Part shown: positions 19,391 to 27,087 of the stretch, one piece after another | Layout of the letters: each line of letters opens with the position of its first letter | Position numbering within the stretch: the stretch's first letter is position 1 | DNA from: Janthinobacterium sp. CG3 | GTDB taxonomy: Bacteria > Pseudomonadota > Gammaproteobacteria > Burkholderiales > Burkholderiaceae_D | Reading direction: 5' to 3' | Assembly (NCBI RefSeq): GCF_000344615.1 | Contig: NZ_KB467824.1 | Span: forward strand, 3,809,767 to 3,873,766 | Length of the DNA stretch: 64,000 bases | Position numbers and translations under genes: made by a program | Notes under the pieces: model-generated | What the model saw: the letters and a program-made list of their open reading frames with translations, nothing else | Told to the model about the DNA's origin: nothing | The model's database searches: none

Positions 19391-19459
19391 CGCAGGTCGG
19401 ATCAGCGGCACGCGTCATCCGACGCCGGGCCGCCGCCGACTAACCCGACCTACGCAAAG
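19391..19459. repeat. Intergenic palindromic repeat (type A)
   Basis: The sequence has CGCAGGTCGGATCAGCGG near 19391 and CTAACCCGACCTACG ending near 19455, which are arms of a long imperfect inverted repeat. It lies between dsbC and the UbiH-family gene, directly after the stop codon of the latter on the minus strand. It belongs to the family also found at 4200, 25752, 47440 and 55187. Confidence 0.6.
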
Positions 19460-19466
19460 CGCCGCT

Positions 19467-20684
19467 TTAACCCGGCCTTCCCAGCGCGTGCGAGATCAGG
19501 CGGCGCTTGAGTCCCGGCAATTTATCCAGCAAGTTTAATCCCAAATTGCGCACCGCGCGCAGCGGCTCGATATCGCTGCCGAACAGGCGCGCCAGCGCGT
19601 CGGTGGCCAGTTGCATCAACAGCACGTCTTCCTTGCGGGCGCGGGCGTAGCGCGCCAGCACGCGCGCGTCGCCGATGCCGCGCTGCGGCTCGCGGGCGTT
19701 GACCGCCTTGACCAGCTCGGCGACGTCGGCGAAGCCCAGGTTCATGCCGTGTCCGGCCATCGGATGGACCACGTGGGCGGCGTCGCCCACCAACGCCACC
19801 CGCGGCGCGACCATCGCGTGCGGGCGCATCAGCACCAGCGGAAAATCGCGCACCAGCTCCGGCTGCAGCGGCGTCAGCGCGCCGAGCTTGTCGGCGCACA
19901 GCGGCGCCAGGCGCGCGGCCAGCTGCGCCGCCGATTCGGCGCGCAGCGTGTCGGCCAGCGCGTCCGGCGCCGACCACACCAGCGAGACCCGGTCGCCGGG
20001 CAGCGGCAGCAGCGCGACGATGCCGTCGGCGCCGGTGAACCACTGGTGCGCGGCGCCGTGGTGCGGCTTGGCGCAGGCGAAGTTGCTGACCACGCCGCGC
20101 TGGCCGTAGGAACGGTAGTCGAGGCCGATGTCGCACTGGCCGCGCACCCAGGACTGGGCGCCGTCGGCACCGACCACCAGCGCGGCGGCGATGCTGTCGC
20201 CGCCGTCGAGGTGCACCGTGGCGTGGGCGTCGCCGCGCTCCAGGCGCAGCGCGCGCCCGTGCACGACGCGCACGTTCTGCGCGAACTTCAACGCCGCGTC
20301 CAGCGCCTGGCCCAGGTTGCCGTCCTCGACGATCCAGGCCAGCGCGCCGACATGGGCGCCGTAGGCGTCGAAGCCGAGGCCGCCGGCGTGGGCGCCGTCG
20401 CCGTTGACCAGCATGGCGTCGACCGGCGCCACGCGGGCGGCGTCGAGCGCGCCCCACACCCTCAGCGACGACAGCAGAGTGTGGGCGGTGTGGTTCAGGG
20501 CGTAGACGCGCACGTCCCAGCCGTGCCCGGCGGCGGCGGGCGGCGCCAGCGGCGGACATAACAGGGTGACGCTCTGCCCGGCCTGGGCGAAGGCCAGCGC
20601 GGTGGTTTTCGCAATGGCGCCATCGCCGACGATGCACACTTCGCTGTGGCCGGGCGGCACGCGGGGGGATGAGGGACTGTTCAT
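19467..20684 (-). CDS. FAD-dependent monooxygenase, UbiH/UbiF/VisC family
   Basis: The product is 405 aa, the usual size for ubiquinone-ring hydroxylases. The N-terminal FAD fold appears as CIVGDGAIAKTTALAFAQAG (GxG variant). The family's VVGADGAQSWVRG and VALVGDAAHVVHPMAGHGMN follow in the right order. It probably hydroxylates a ubiquinone precursor, though it could be another aromatic substrate. A perfect TATAAT (20691-20696 on the minus strand) ends 6 bases before the ATG, so the mRNA may be leaderless. Upstream in-frame sequence overlaps the tRNA-Phe and is not coding. Confidence 0.9.
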   Translation of the reverse strand: MNSPSSPRVPPGHSEVCIVGDGAIAKTTALAFAQAGQSVTLLCPPLAPPAAAGHGWDVRVYALNHTAHTLLSSLRVWGALDAARVAPVDAMLVNGDGAHAGGLGFDAYGAHVGALAWIVEDGNLGQALDAALKFAQNVRVVHGRALRLERGDAHATVHLDGGDSIAAALVVGADGAQSWVRGQCDIGLDYRSYGQRGVVSNFACAKPHHGAAHQWFTGADGIVALLPLPGDRVSLVWSAPDALADTLRAESAAQLAARLAPLCADKLGALTPLQPELVRDFPLVLMRPHAMVAPRVALVGDAAHVVHPMAGHGMNLGFADVAELVKAVNAREPQRGIGDARVLARYARARKEDVLLMQLATDALARLFGSDIEPLRAVRNLGLNLLDKLPGLKRRLISHALGRPG

Positions 20685-20880
20685 ACAGGCATTATAGCGT
20701 TTGCCGGGCCACGGCCAGCGCCGCCGCTCGCGGTGTTGTTCACGTTTCCCGCTGAACGGCGCGGCCGCGCGCGGCCATCGTCTATTGAGGAAAACACCAC
20801 TCCCGCCCACGCATAGTTGATTCGAAAGCAAATATTTACATTCTAAAATTATTAATTTTTTGAAAGTTGCTTTTCGACCC

Positions 20881-20908
20881 TTGCATTCCCGCTTGAGCCT
20901 GCTATAAT
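20881..20908 (+). promoter_or_regulatory. tRNA-Phe promoter
   Basis: A perfect -10 TATAAT (20903-20908) sits 16 bp after TTGCAT (20881-20886). AT-rich sequence rich in A and T tracts (about 20828-20865) lies upstream, as in an UP element. The tRNA begins 10 bases after the -10 box. Confidence 0.8.
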
Positions 20909-20918
20909 TCTCCTCCTT

Positions 20919-20994
20919 GGCCTGGTAGCTCAGTCGGTAGAGCAGAGGATTGAAAATCCTTGTGTCGGTGGTTCGATTCCGCCCCGGGCCACCA
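20919..20994 (+). tRNA. tRNA-Phe (anticodon GAA), copy 1
   Basis: A 76-nt cloverleaf beginning GGCCTGGTAGCTCAGTCGGT, with the anticodon loop ATTGAAAAT (anticodon GAA), T-loop GGTTCGATTCC and encoded CCA. An identical second copy is at 26409-26484, and detached 3' halves lie at 22457 and 27805. Confidence 0.97.
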
Positions 20995-21013
20995 AGAACA
21001 TCGTTCGCGCAAC

Positions 21014-21044
21014 GCCCACTCATGCAAGTGGGCTTTGTCGTTTC
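21014..21044 (+). terminator. tRNA-Phe copy 1 terminator
   Basis: The stem GCCCACT (21014-21020), loop CATGCA, AGTGGGC (21027-21033) is followed by the T-rich CTTTGTCGTTT. It lies 19 bases after the tRNA CCA and resembles an intrinsic terminator. Confidence 0.75.
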
Positions 21045-21168
21045 TGGGATTCGCAGTCCTCGGCTCCGGTCCATTTCCGGTACTATTCAACGGTTGTGCT
21101 GCGCCCAGACCAGCGAGCCATCAGGCAGACCCGCTCCTCCTCCAGGGCGATCGCATGAAGCCCCTTAA

Positions 21169-21597
21169 TTACAGTGCGGGCTTGGCTTGCGCGTTAAATG
21201 ACTTATTGACAATCTTCCACTCGCCGTCGATTTTGAGCAGTGTCATATAGTCCACAAATTTCACGGTTGGATAATCCAGTACCACCTTACCCACGGCCGC
21301 ATCCCCAGCCAAATCGAGAATTTCAAAGCTTCGCCTGCGTTGCGATTCATCATTTGCAGGCTTACCGCTAAAGCGTCCGGCGTACTGTTCCAAGCTCCAT
21401 GAAATCATGTTGCCGCCCATGTACCCAACAATTTTCGCGTCACTAGTAAAGGCCTTGCGCATGAAATCCGCATTTCCCGTCTCATGCGCTCGAATGTAGT
21501 TTTGTAACGGGGCCTTTGCCGCCGCCACCTCTATACCCTGCGCAAATACCATTGGCGTCATAAAAATGGCCCCAAAGAAAATTGTTTTCAACGTCAT
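21169..21597 (-). CDS. Secreted SnoaL/NTF2-like protein
   Basis: The product is 142 aa. It begins with a signal peptide (residues 1-19, ending VFAQG). The remainder has the NTF2-like cone-fold pattern: a helix (VAAAKAPLQNYIRAHETG), then ADFMRKAFTSDAKIVGYMGG, ending in the paired strands VDYMTLLKIDGEWKIVNKSF. It resembles the lumazine-binding-like or SnoaL-type family of small secreted proteins. No catalytic residue can be claimed. Base composition is more AT-rich than the neighbouring core genes, which suggests that it arrived by transfer into the tRNA-Phe region. Confidence 0.75.
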   Translation of the reverse strand: MTLKTIFFGAIFMTPMVFAQGIEVAAAKAPLQNYIRAHETGNADFMRKAFTSDAKIVGYMGGNMISWSLEQYAGRFSGKPANDESQRRRSFEILDLAGDAAVGKVVLDYPTVKFVDYMTLLKIDGEWKIVNKSFNAQAKPAL

Positions 21598-22456
21598 ATT
21601 GAGTGCTCGATCAGTAAATAGTCAAGAACGGTGCAGGGAGATAATTTTGCGCCCCAACTCCACGCCGGCTCCCCAACTCGGCATCGCAGACCGCACAAAA
21701 GACAACTTGTGACTTGGCTTTCGGATAACTATACAGTACTTTTATCGTAACTGTTCAGCGTGAGTGAATAGGGCAAAAAGTTGTTCATCTGGACGCCATG
21801 TGGCAGCGTGTACGACGGCATCGTCCGGGACGCCGAACTGCTCGATGCTGAAACCAGCACGCGCCTCAAGCAGAGCACGGCGGCCAACTTGCTGCGCCGC
21901 TTCCGCCTGCACGCCGACGCCGTCCTGCGCTTCATCGGCGCGATCCTATCCTGCGCACCGCATAGCGGCTGAACAGTTACCCTATTTCAACATTCGAGTT
22001 TTCCGAACTAGATATGCACTGACGGCTTTCACCTTGTATAAGAGGTTCCGTCTTAGGGTCTGATATTTTTTTTAAGAGCCACGGTCGCCTCCTGTCCAGC
22101 ATTGTTTTTTAACATTGCAGCGGCCGTAACGGAGGAAAATTGTATCGAAGTGTGCGCAAGAATCGAGAACAACATCCCACGCGCATACGGACTTGGCGTC
22201 CTACATTAAGTACCATAAACCGACAACCCGCACGGTCGCCGAATCGATAGCAGTAGATGCAGCCTGAGGCCAGAATTATCCAAATCCCCACCCAGTTAAC
22301 AACGAATTATCGTACTACAATGCAACTTCCGCTGCTTTTTGTGGACGCCACAAAAAATGCATTTATGGCAATGAATCTTGATGGACAACACGGTTGGACG
22401 CAGGTCGAACGTTGAGGGCGCGTTATTCCGCGCTCGATTTCGACAAGACGTTCGTC
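21598..22456. other. Region without an intact gene (scraps)
   Basis: This 860-bp stretch lies between the SnoaL-like gene and the first detached tRNA-Phe half. It contains one GC-rich coding-like scrap (about 21781-21972) set in lower-GC sequence. A perfect short palindrome CAAGACG-TT-CGTCTTG (22444-22459) touches the tRNA fragment. No promoter, RNA gene or complete protein is recognised. Confidence 0.5.
21781..21972 (+). pseudogene. Possible gene remnant, unrecognised
   Basis: This open frame of 63 codons reads FIWTPCGSVYDGIVRDAELL and continues with NLLRRFRLHADAVLRF. It has the high third-position GC of native genes, in contrast to the AT-rich DNA around it. It lacks a ribosome site and a recognisable start, so it looks like an internal piece of a lost gene. 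The parent family is not identified. Confidence 0.35.
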
Positions 22457-22501
22457 TTGAAAATCCTTGTGTCGGTGCTTCGATTCCGCCCCGGGCCACC
22501 A
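22457..22501 (+). repeat. Detached tRNA-Phe 3' half (fragment 1)
   Basis: These 45 nt match the 3' part of tRNA-Phe, from the anticodon loop TTGAAAATCC to the CCA, with one change (GGTGC for GGTGG in the T-stem). The 5' half of the gene is absent, so no functional tRNA can form. Such 3' halves are typical att-site remnants left by elements integrating at tRNA genes. Confidence 0.85.
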
Positions 22502-22518
22502 AGAATGAGTTGTTGCAG

Positions 22519-22550
22519 AACGCCAACCCTCGCCGGTTGGCGTTTTCGTT
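22519..22550 (+). terminator. Terminator after tRNA-Phe fragment 1
   Basis: Perfect 10-bp stem AACGCCAACC (22519-22528), loop CTCGCC, GGTTGGCGTT (22535-22544) followed by TTCGTTT. The same stem and loop occur after fragment 2 (27865-27890), showing that fragment and terminator were duplicated together. Confidence 0.8.
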
Positions 22551-22924
22551 TGTGCAAACACAATGGCGTCGCGCGCCAATCCCCCCACCACCCCGAGCAC
22601 CTGCTGGCAGAGACCGACGCCACCGCGCCGCCCTGAACGCTAGGGCAAGACCAGCACAAGCCCCTTTCCCCGACACCGGCCTGCCGGAGTATCGCCCGTC
22701 TATTTGTAAGACTACTCCTACCGAGATGATAGTTGCGACAACTTATGATCCAAGTGGCAATATTTTTTGCTGGGTTCGCCTATGAAGCAAGCGCCAAACC
22801 CATGCGCGCCGGTCCGATATTGCCCTGAAGAATCAACAGCTTAGACCTCGCGCACGCTTGAGTCCGCCATACAAATTGACGCATCCGCCTGCTAGCATAA
22901 CCGTTCAGATGATTCATCAACCTA
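22551..22924. other. Region without an intact gene
   Basis: This 370-bp stretch between the terminator and the PEP-CTERM gene has only short open frames. A GC-rich piece ending GAGACCGACGCCACCGCGCC then CCCTGA (about 22609-22636) could be the tail of a lost gene. No RNA or promoter stands out except possible signals close to the PEP-CTERM gene. Confidence 0.4.
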
Positions 22925-22949
22925 GACTGCTTAACGCAGTCGTTTTTTT
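22925..22949 (+). terminator. Terminator-like hairpin in the PEP-CTERM leader
   Basis: GACTGC (22925-22930), loop TTAAC, GCAGTC (22936-22941) is followed by G and seven T. This has the form of an intrinsic terminator, yet it lies immediately before the AAGGA ribosome site of the PEP-CTERM gene (start 22962). It could end an upstream transcript or act as an attenuator. Confidence 0.6.
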
Positions 22950-22961
22950 GTAAGGAACTCC

Positions 22962-23501
22962 ATGAAAAAATCCACCTCCCTGATCGCCGCACTGCTGTTC
23001 GCAGGCGCAACCGTCGCTTCCACCGCTGCCATGGCTGCCGACATCAGCCACGCGCCAGAAGCGCTGACCCTGCTCGACGGCACCAGCGACTTCGGCAGCT
23101 CGTTTAGCGCCGGCAACAACAAGAACACCTTTTTGGACGAATTCACCTTCAGCTTTAACGGCACCAGCGATTTCGATGGCCTGGTATCGTCGATGAGCTC
23201 GAACGCACACAACGGCCTGGACATCACCTCGGTGGCCCTGTACGGCATGAACGGCCTGGTCTCCTCGTTCCAGCAACTGGAAACCGGCAAAACCGACCGC
23301 TGGACGCTGACCAAGACGGGCCTGGCCGCTGGCGCCTACTCGGTTAAAGTCGGCGGTAGCGCCGTGTCGGGCAAAGCTGGTAGCTTCGCCGGCAACCTGA
23401 ACGTCAGCGCGGTACCTGAGCCAACCACCTACGGCATGATGCTGGGCGGCCTGGGCCTGCTGGGCTTCATGGCGCGTCGTCGTAAAAACGCCGCCGCGTA
23501 A
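22962..23501 (+). CDS. FxDxF-type PEP-CTERM surface protein
   Basis: The product is 179 aa. A signal peptide (residues 1-25, ending AMAA) is followed by a beta-rich body with the FxDxF-type element FLDEFTFSF. The C-terminal sorting signal is VPEPTTYGMMLGGLGLLGFM then ARRRK: a PEP motif, a hydrophobic helix and a basic cluster. Such proteins are processed by exosortase/XrtA-type systems and end up at the cell surface or in the exopolysaccharide matrix. No exosortase gene is in the window. A terminator-like hairpin precedes its ribosome site and a strong terminator follows. Confidence 0.92.
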   Translation: MKKSTSLIAALLFAGATVASTAAMAADISHAPEALTLLDGTSDFGSSFSAGNNKNTFLDEFTFSFNGTSDFDGLVSSMSSNAHNGLDITSVALYGMNGLVSSFQQLETGKTDRWTLTKTGLAAGAYSVKVGGSAVSGKAGSFAGNLNVSAVPEPTTYGMMLGGLGLLGFMARRRKNAAA

Positions 23502-23527
23502 GCGTCAGCGGCGTTGAGCAAGTAAGA

Positions 23528-23554
23528 ACGGAGGCTTCGGCCTCCGTTTTTTTT
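23528..23554 (+). terminator. PEP-CTERM gene terminator
   Basis: Perfect stem ACGGAGGC (23528-23535), tetraloop TTCG, GCCTCCGT (23540-23547) and a run of eight T. This is a classic intrinsic terminator 26 bp after the PEP-CTERM stop codon. Confidence 0.93.
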
Positions 23555-23742
23555 CGTCCGCGGCGGCGCCGCCCGCTGTCGCTATGCAACAGCGGCGCGC
23601 CGTTCGCAACGATTTAGCGGCGACGACGCGTCAATGATGCCCAAAGCCAACGTATAATCGGACAAGGTTTGCATGGCTTGCGGACGCGCCGGCGGCCCCG
23701 GCCGCGCCGCGCCCGCCCCCCTTTCCACGCCATTGACCACCT

Positions 23743-25740
23743 ATGAACAGACTGTTAGGCCGTTTCGTGTTGGGCGCCGCGGTGGCGCTGCAAGCCTGGC
23801 TGTGGCCGGCGGCCCCGGCGCAGGCGCTGGAACCGGTCACGCTGCAACTGAAATGGTCGCACGCCTTCCAGTTCGCCGGCTATTACGCGGCGAAGGAGCT
23901 GGGCTACTACCGCGAGGCCGGACTCGACGTCACCATCGTCGAGGGCTCGCCGAGCGCCGACTCGGTCAAGAACGTGGTGCGCGGCGAGGCCGAATACGGC
24001 GTCGCCACCAGCAGCCTGCTGCTGGCGCGCCAGGCCGGCCAGCCGGTGGTGGCGCTGGCGGTGATCTTCCAGCATTCGCCGGCGGTGCTGCTGGCGCCCA
24101 AGAGCGGCGCCGCGGCCGGCGTGCGCGGCCTGCTCGGCAAGCGCATCATGATCGAGGAACAGTCCGACGAGCTGCTGGCCTACCTGGCGCGGGAAGGCGT
24201 CGGGCCGGGGCGCTTCGTCCAGCTCAAGCACAGCAACCGGCCGCAGGACCTGATCGATGGCAAGGTCGACGCGATCTCGGCCTACCTGACCACGGAACCG
24301 TATTATTTCGACCAGCTGGGCTTCGAGTACGAGGTCTACACGCCGCGCGCGGCCGGCATCGACTTCTACGGCGACAACCTGTTTACCACCGAGGCGGAGA
24401 TCCGCCTGCATCCGGGCCGGGCCAAGGCCTTCCGCGACGCCAGCCTGCGCGGCTGGCAATACGCGATGACGCACCGGCGCCAGATCGCCGAGCTGATCAT
24501 CGGCCAGTACTCGGCCGCGCACAGCCTCGAGTTCTACCTGTCCGAGGCGGCGGCGATGGCGCCGCTGCTGCGCACCGACCTCATTGAAATCGGCTACATG
24601 AACCCGGAGCGCTGGCGCCACATCGCCGCCGCCTACGTCGGCCTGGGCCAGCTGCCGCGCGATTTTTCGATCCAGGGCTTCCTGTACCAGCCCGGCCCCA
24701 AGCTCGACCTGAGCTGGCTGGCCGGCGCGCTGGCGCTACTGGCGGCGAGCGCCGCGCTGGCCGTCTACATCTTGCGCACCAACCGGCGCCTGGCCAACGC
24801 GCTGGGCCACGGCAAGCACACCGAGCAAGCCCTGCGCCTGAGCGAGGAACGCCACCGCCTGCTGGCCGACCACGCCTCCGACCTGATCTGGACCATGGAC
24901 CTGGACGGCCGCTTCACCTACCTCAGCCCGTCGGTGGAAAAGCTGCTCGGCTACAGCCCGGCGGAATTGATGCCGCGGGCGCTGGCCGACTTGCTCACGC
25001 CGGCCTCGGCGGCCGTCGCCGCGGCCGGCCTGCACGGCCTGGTCACGGCGATTCGCGCCGGCCAGCCGGTGCCGGCCTTCCGCCACGAACTGGAATACCC
25101 GTGCAAAGAAGGCGGTTCGGTGTGGACCGAGGCCAACGTCAGCGGCATGCGCAACGGCGCCGGCCAGTTCGTCGGCCTGCTGGGGGTGACGCGCGACATC
25201 GGCGAACGGCGCCGCGGCGAGGAGCGCATCCGCCACCTGGCCCAGCACGACATGCTGACCGGCCTGCCCAACCGCGCGCTCTTTTCCGACCGTCTGCAAC
25301 TGGCGCTGGCCAGCGCCCGGCGCGACCGGCAGCAGTTGGCGCTGCTGTTCCTCGACCTCGACCTGTTCAAGCCGGTCAACGACCGGCACGGCCACCGCAC
25401 CGGCGACCTGCTGCTCAAGGAGGTGGCGCTGCGCATGCTCGACTGCGTGCGCGAGTCGGACGCGGTGGCGCGCATCGGCGGCGACGAATTCATGGTGCTG
25501 CTGCGCGTCGTCGAAAGCGCCGACGGCGCCGCCGGCGTGGCCGAGAAAATCCGCCATAGCCTGGGCCAGCCCTACGTCGTCGCCGGCCACCAGCTACGCA
25601 TCTCGGCCAGCATCGGCGTCGCCATCTACCCCGGGCACGGCGGCGACGAGATCGAACTGACCAAGCACGCCGACCTCGCCATGTACCGGGCCAAACAGGC
25701 CGGCCACGACCGCGTCCAGTTGTACCAGGAGAACCGCTAA
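23743..25740 (+). CDS. Periplasmic-sensor diguanylate cyclase (NMT1-PAS-GGDEF)
   Basis: The product is 665 aa. After a signal peptide (1-28) comes an NMT1/THI5-like solute-binding domain (about 29-310: LQLKWSHAFQFAGYYAAKE, GVATSSLLLARQAGQPV). One membrane span follows (about 330-348), then a PAS domain (about 375-490) and a GGDEF domain. The active site GGDEF (near residue 579) is intact, and RESD five residues earlier is a product-inhibition I-site. It should make cyclic di-GMP in response to a periplasmic ligand, perhaps a pyrimidine or other small nitrogen compound. The binding domain is fused directly rather than serving an ABC transporter. Confidence 0.92.
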   Translation: MNRLLGRFVLGAAVALQAWLWPAAPAQALEPVTLQLKWSHAFQFAGYYAAKELGYYREAGLDVTIVEGSPSADSVKNVVRGEAEYGVATSSLLLARQAGQPVVALAVIFQHSPAVLLAPKSGAAAGVRGLLGKRIMIEEQSDELLAYLAREGVGPGRFVQLKHSNRPQDLIDGKVDAISAYLTTEPYYFDQLGFEYEVYTPRAAGIDFYGDNLFTTEAEIRLHPGRAKAFRDASLRGWQYAMTHRRQIAELIIGQYSAAHSLEFYLSEAAAMAPLLRTDLIEIGYMNPERWRHIAAAYVGLGQLPRDFSIQGFLYQPGPKLDLSWLAGALALLAASAALAVYILRTNRRLANALGHGKHTEQALRLSEERHRLLADHASDLIWTMDLDGRFTYLSPSVEKLLGYSPAELMPRALADLLTPASAAVAAAGLHGLVTAIRAGQPVPAFRHELEYPCKEGGSVWTEANVSGMRNGAGQFVGLLGVTRDIGERRRGEERIRHLAQHDMLTGLPNRALFSDRLQLALASARRDRQQLALLFLDLDLFKPVNDRHGHRTGDLLLKEVALRMLDCVRESDAVARIGGDEFMVLLRVVESADGAAGVAEKIRHSLGQPYVVAGHQLRISASIGVAIYPGHGGDEIELTKHADLAMYRAKQAGHDRVQLYQENR

Positions 25741-25751
25741 GCTCAGGGTTT

Positions 25752-25856
25752 TCGTAGGTCGAGTTAGCCGGGACGGCGTAACCCGGCTGGCGCCGGCGGC
25801 GGCCCTGCGTCGGATTACGCGTTCGCCCCGGCGGCCCCCGCATCCGACCTACGCAA
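25752..25856. repeat. Intergenic palindromic repeat (type A, long copy)
   Basis: TCGTAGGTCGAGTTAGCCGG opens this element, GGCGTAACCCGG follows, and CATCCGACCTACGC closes it about 100 bp later. The outer arms are complementary, so the whole can fold into one long hairpin. It lies right after the diguanylate cyclase stop codon. It is the longest member of the family in the window. Confidence 0.65.
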
Positions 25857-25875
25857 GCTTAACTCGGCATCTCCG

Positions 25876-26395
25876 CTAGTGCTGCAACACGAAATACTGC
25901 AGCAGCTCGGCCGGATAGTACCTCTGGAACGACTTCCACAGCACGCCCTTGCGCGCGCGCTCCAGCAAGGCGTACAGCTCGGCCTGGTCGGCGGCGGACG
26001 GCGAGCGCTTGGAGATGTAGGCCCCGCTCTCGGTCGGCGGCAGCCCCTCCAGCGTGGTAAATTCGAGTTTCTCGCGCAAGTCCGCCAGCGCCGGGTCCTT
26101 ACCCAGCGACGTCAGGAATACCGACGGCGCGACCACGGTGAAGTCGCCGCGGCCGACCTGCAGTCAGGTCGGCCTCGCCGGACTGCAGGAACATCGACGC
26201 CATGCGCGCCCGCGGCACCACCGGAAAGACGAATTTGCAGCCCATCTTGTCGCCCAGCTCGCGCCGCCTGTCCGGGAAAGCGCCCGAGACCACATCGCCG
26301 GCCACGATCACGCTGTAGCCGGGCGGCGCGCCGAAACGCGGCGGACGCGACAGTTCGCGAACAGACCCTAGCCAGACGCGCCGCAGGCCTGCTAT
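25876..26395 (-). pseudogene. Truncated solute-binding protein with internal deletion
   Basis: The minus strand encodes two pieces of a periplasmic amino-acid-type solute-binding protein in different frames. The upstream piece (about 26170-26380) reads GYSVIVAGDVVSG and FVFPVVPRARMASMFLQSGE. The downstream piece (25876 to about 26150) reads GRGDFTVVAPSVFLTSLGKD and ends YYPAELLQYFVLQH. The family's middle part, of roughly 100 residues or more, is missing. The join coincides with a perfect 9-bp inverted repeat (26151-26174). The 5' end is lost at the promoter of tRNA-Phe copy 2. It cannot make a working protein. Confidence 0.75.
26151..26174. repeat. Inverted repeat at a deletion junction
   Basis: GGCCGACCT (26151-26159), spacer GCAGTC, AGGTCGGCC (26166-26174) is a perfect 9-bp inverted repeat. 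It sits exactly where the two pieces of the broken solute-binding protein gene meet. Confidence 0.7.
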
Positions 26396-26408
26396 AATTC
26401 CGCACCTT

Positions 26409-26484
26409 GGCCTGGTAGCTCAGTCGGTAGAGCAGAGGATTGAAAATCCTTGTGTCGGTGGTTCGATTCCGCCCCGGGCCACCA
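26409..26484 (+). tRNA. tRNA-Phe (anticodon GAA), copy 2
   Basis: A complete 76-nt tRNA-Phe identical in sequence to copy 1 at 20919-20994, with encoded CCA. A perfect TATAAT (26393-26398) lies 10 bases upstream, as in copy 1, but the -35 region differs and no good hexamer is seen. Its upstream region is the truncated solute-binding protein gene. Confidence 0.97.
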
Positions 26485-26502
26485 AGAATGCTTTAAAGAG
26501 AG

Positions 26503-26534
26503 CGCCAACCCATGCAGGTTGGCGTTTTTGTTTT
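26503..26534 (+). terminator. tRNA-Phe copy 2 terminator
   Basis: Stem CGCCAACC (26503-26510), loop CATGCA, GGTTGGCG (26517-26524), then TTTTTGTTTT. The stem matches those after the two detached halves, while the loop matches the copy 1 terminator. Confidence 0.85.
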
Positions 26535-26614
26535 GTGGGTGAGCAGCCGGTGGGTCGGTCGATTTCCGCTCCTTTTGGCGGGCTATGTAAGCAACAGTTA
26601 CGTGCGAGGATAGG

Positions 26615-27067
26615 ATGACTCAGAGTCCCCTGCTACTGCGGCGATTGTTGCGTGCGAAAGATAGGATGGACGCAGCCTCCCATGAGGAGTGGCCCATCCA
26701 CCGCTTAGCGCAAGTGAGCGCGGTCTCGGTGGCGTACTTCGCGCGCGAGTTCAAGAAGGCCTTCGGCGTACCGCCACATCGCTACCTGCTCACACGTCGT
26801 ATCGAGCGAGCGACGGCGCTGCTGCGCGACACCGACCTGTCCATTACGGAGATCGCGCTGCAAACCGGCTGGACCAGTCTCGGCTCCTTTGGGCGCATCT
26901 TCCGTGACATCACCGGTGGAAATCCGGGCGAGCTTCGAGCGCGCGAGCGCTCGGTTCCGCATGTCGGGGAACATATCCCCGAGTGCGTCATGCGCGATGC
27001 ACAACGGCCAAACCTCAATATCGCAGTTTTGGAGAAGCGGCGAATGAAAGCGGCTGGCACACTGTAG
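26615..27067 (+). CDS. AraC-family transcriptional regulator (HTH only)
   Basis: The product is 150 aa and consists of the C-terminal AraC/XylS DNA-binding domain: two helix-turn-helix motifs, in LAQVSAVSVAYFAREFKKAF and SITEIALQTGWTSLGSFGRI. No sensor domain is attached, which is normal for the short regulators of this type. It lies directly upstream of a VOC/glyoxalase-family gene and a small membrane gene in the same direction, a recurring three-gene cassette. Its codon use is less GC-biased than the surrounding chromosome, which suggests recent arrival at the tRNA-Phe region. Confidence 0.88.
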   Translation: MTQSPLLLRRLLRAKDRMDAASHEEWPIHRLAQVSAVSVAYFAREFKKAFGVPPHRYLLTRRIERATALLRDTDLSITEIALQTGWTSLGSFGRIFRDITGGNPGELRARERSVPHVGEHIPECVMRDAQRPNLNIAVLEKRRMKAAGTL

Positions 27068-27087
27068 CTTCAACCTAAGGAGCTGAT

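Noticed and set aside
22444-22459. Palindrome CAAGACG-TT-CGTCTTG beside tRNA-Phe fragment 1 as an integrase core site
   Set aside because: The other fragment at 27805 lacks it, so it is not part of the repeated junction.
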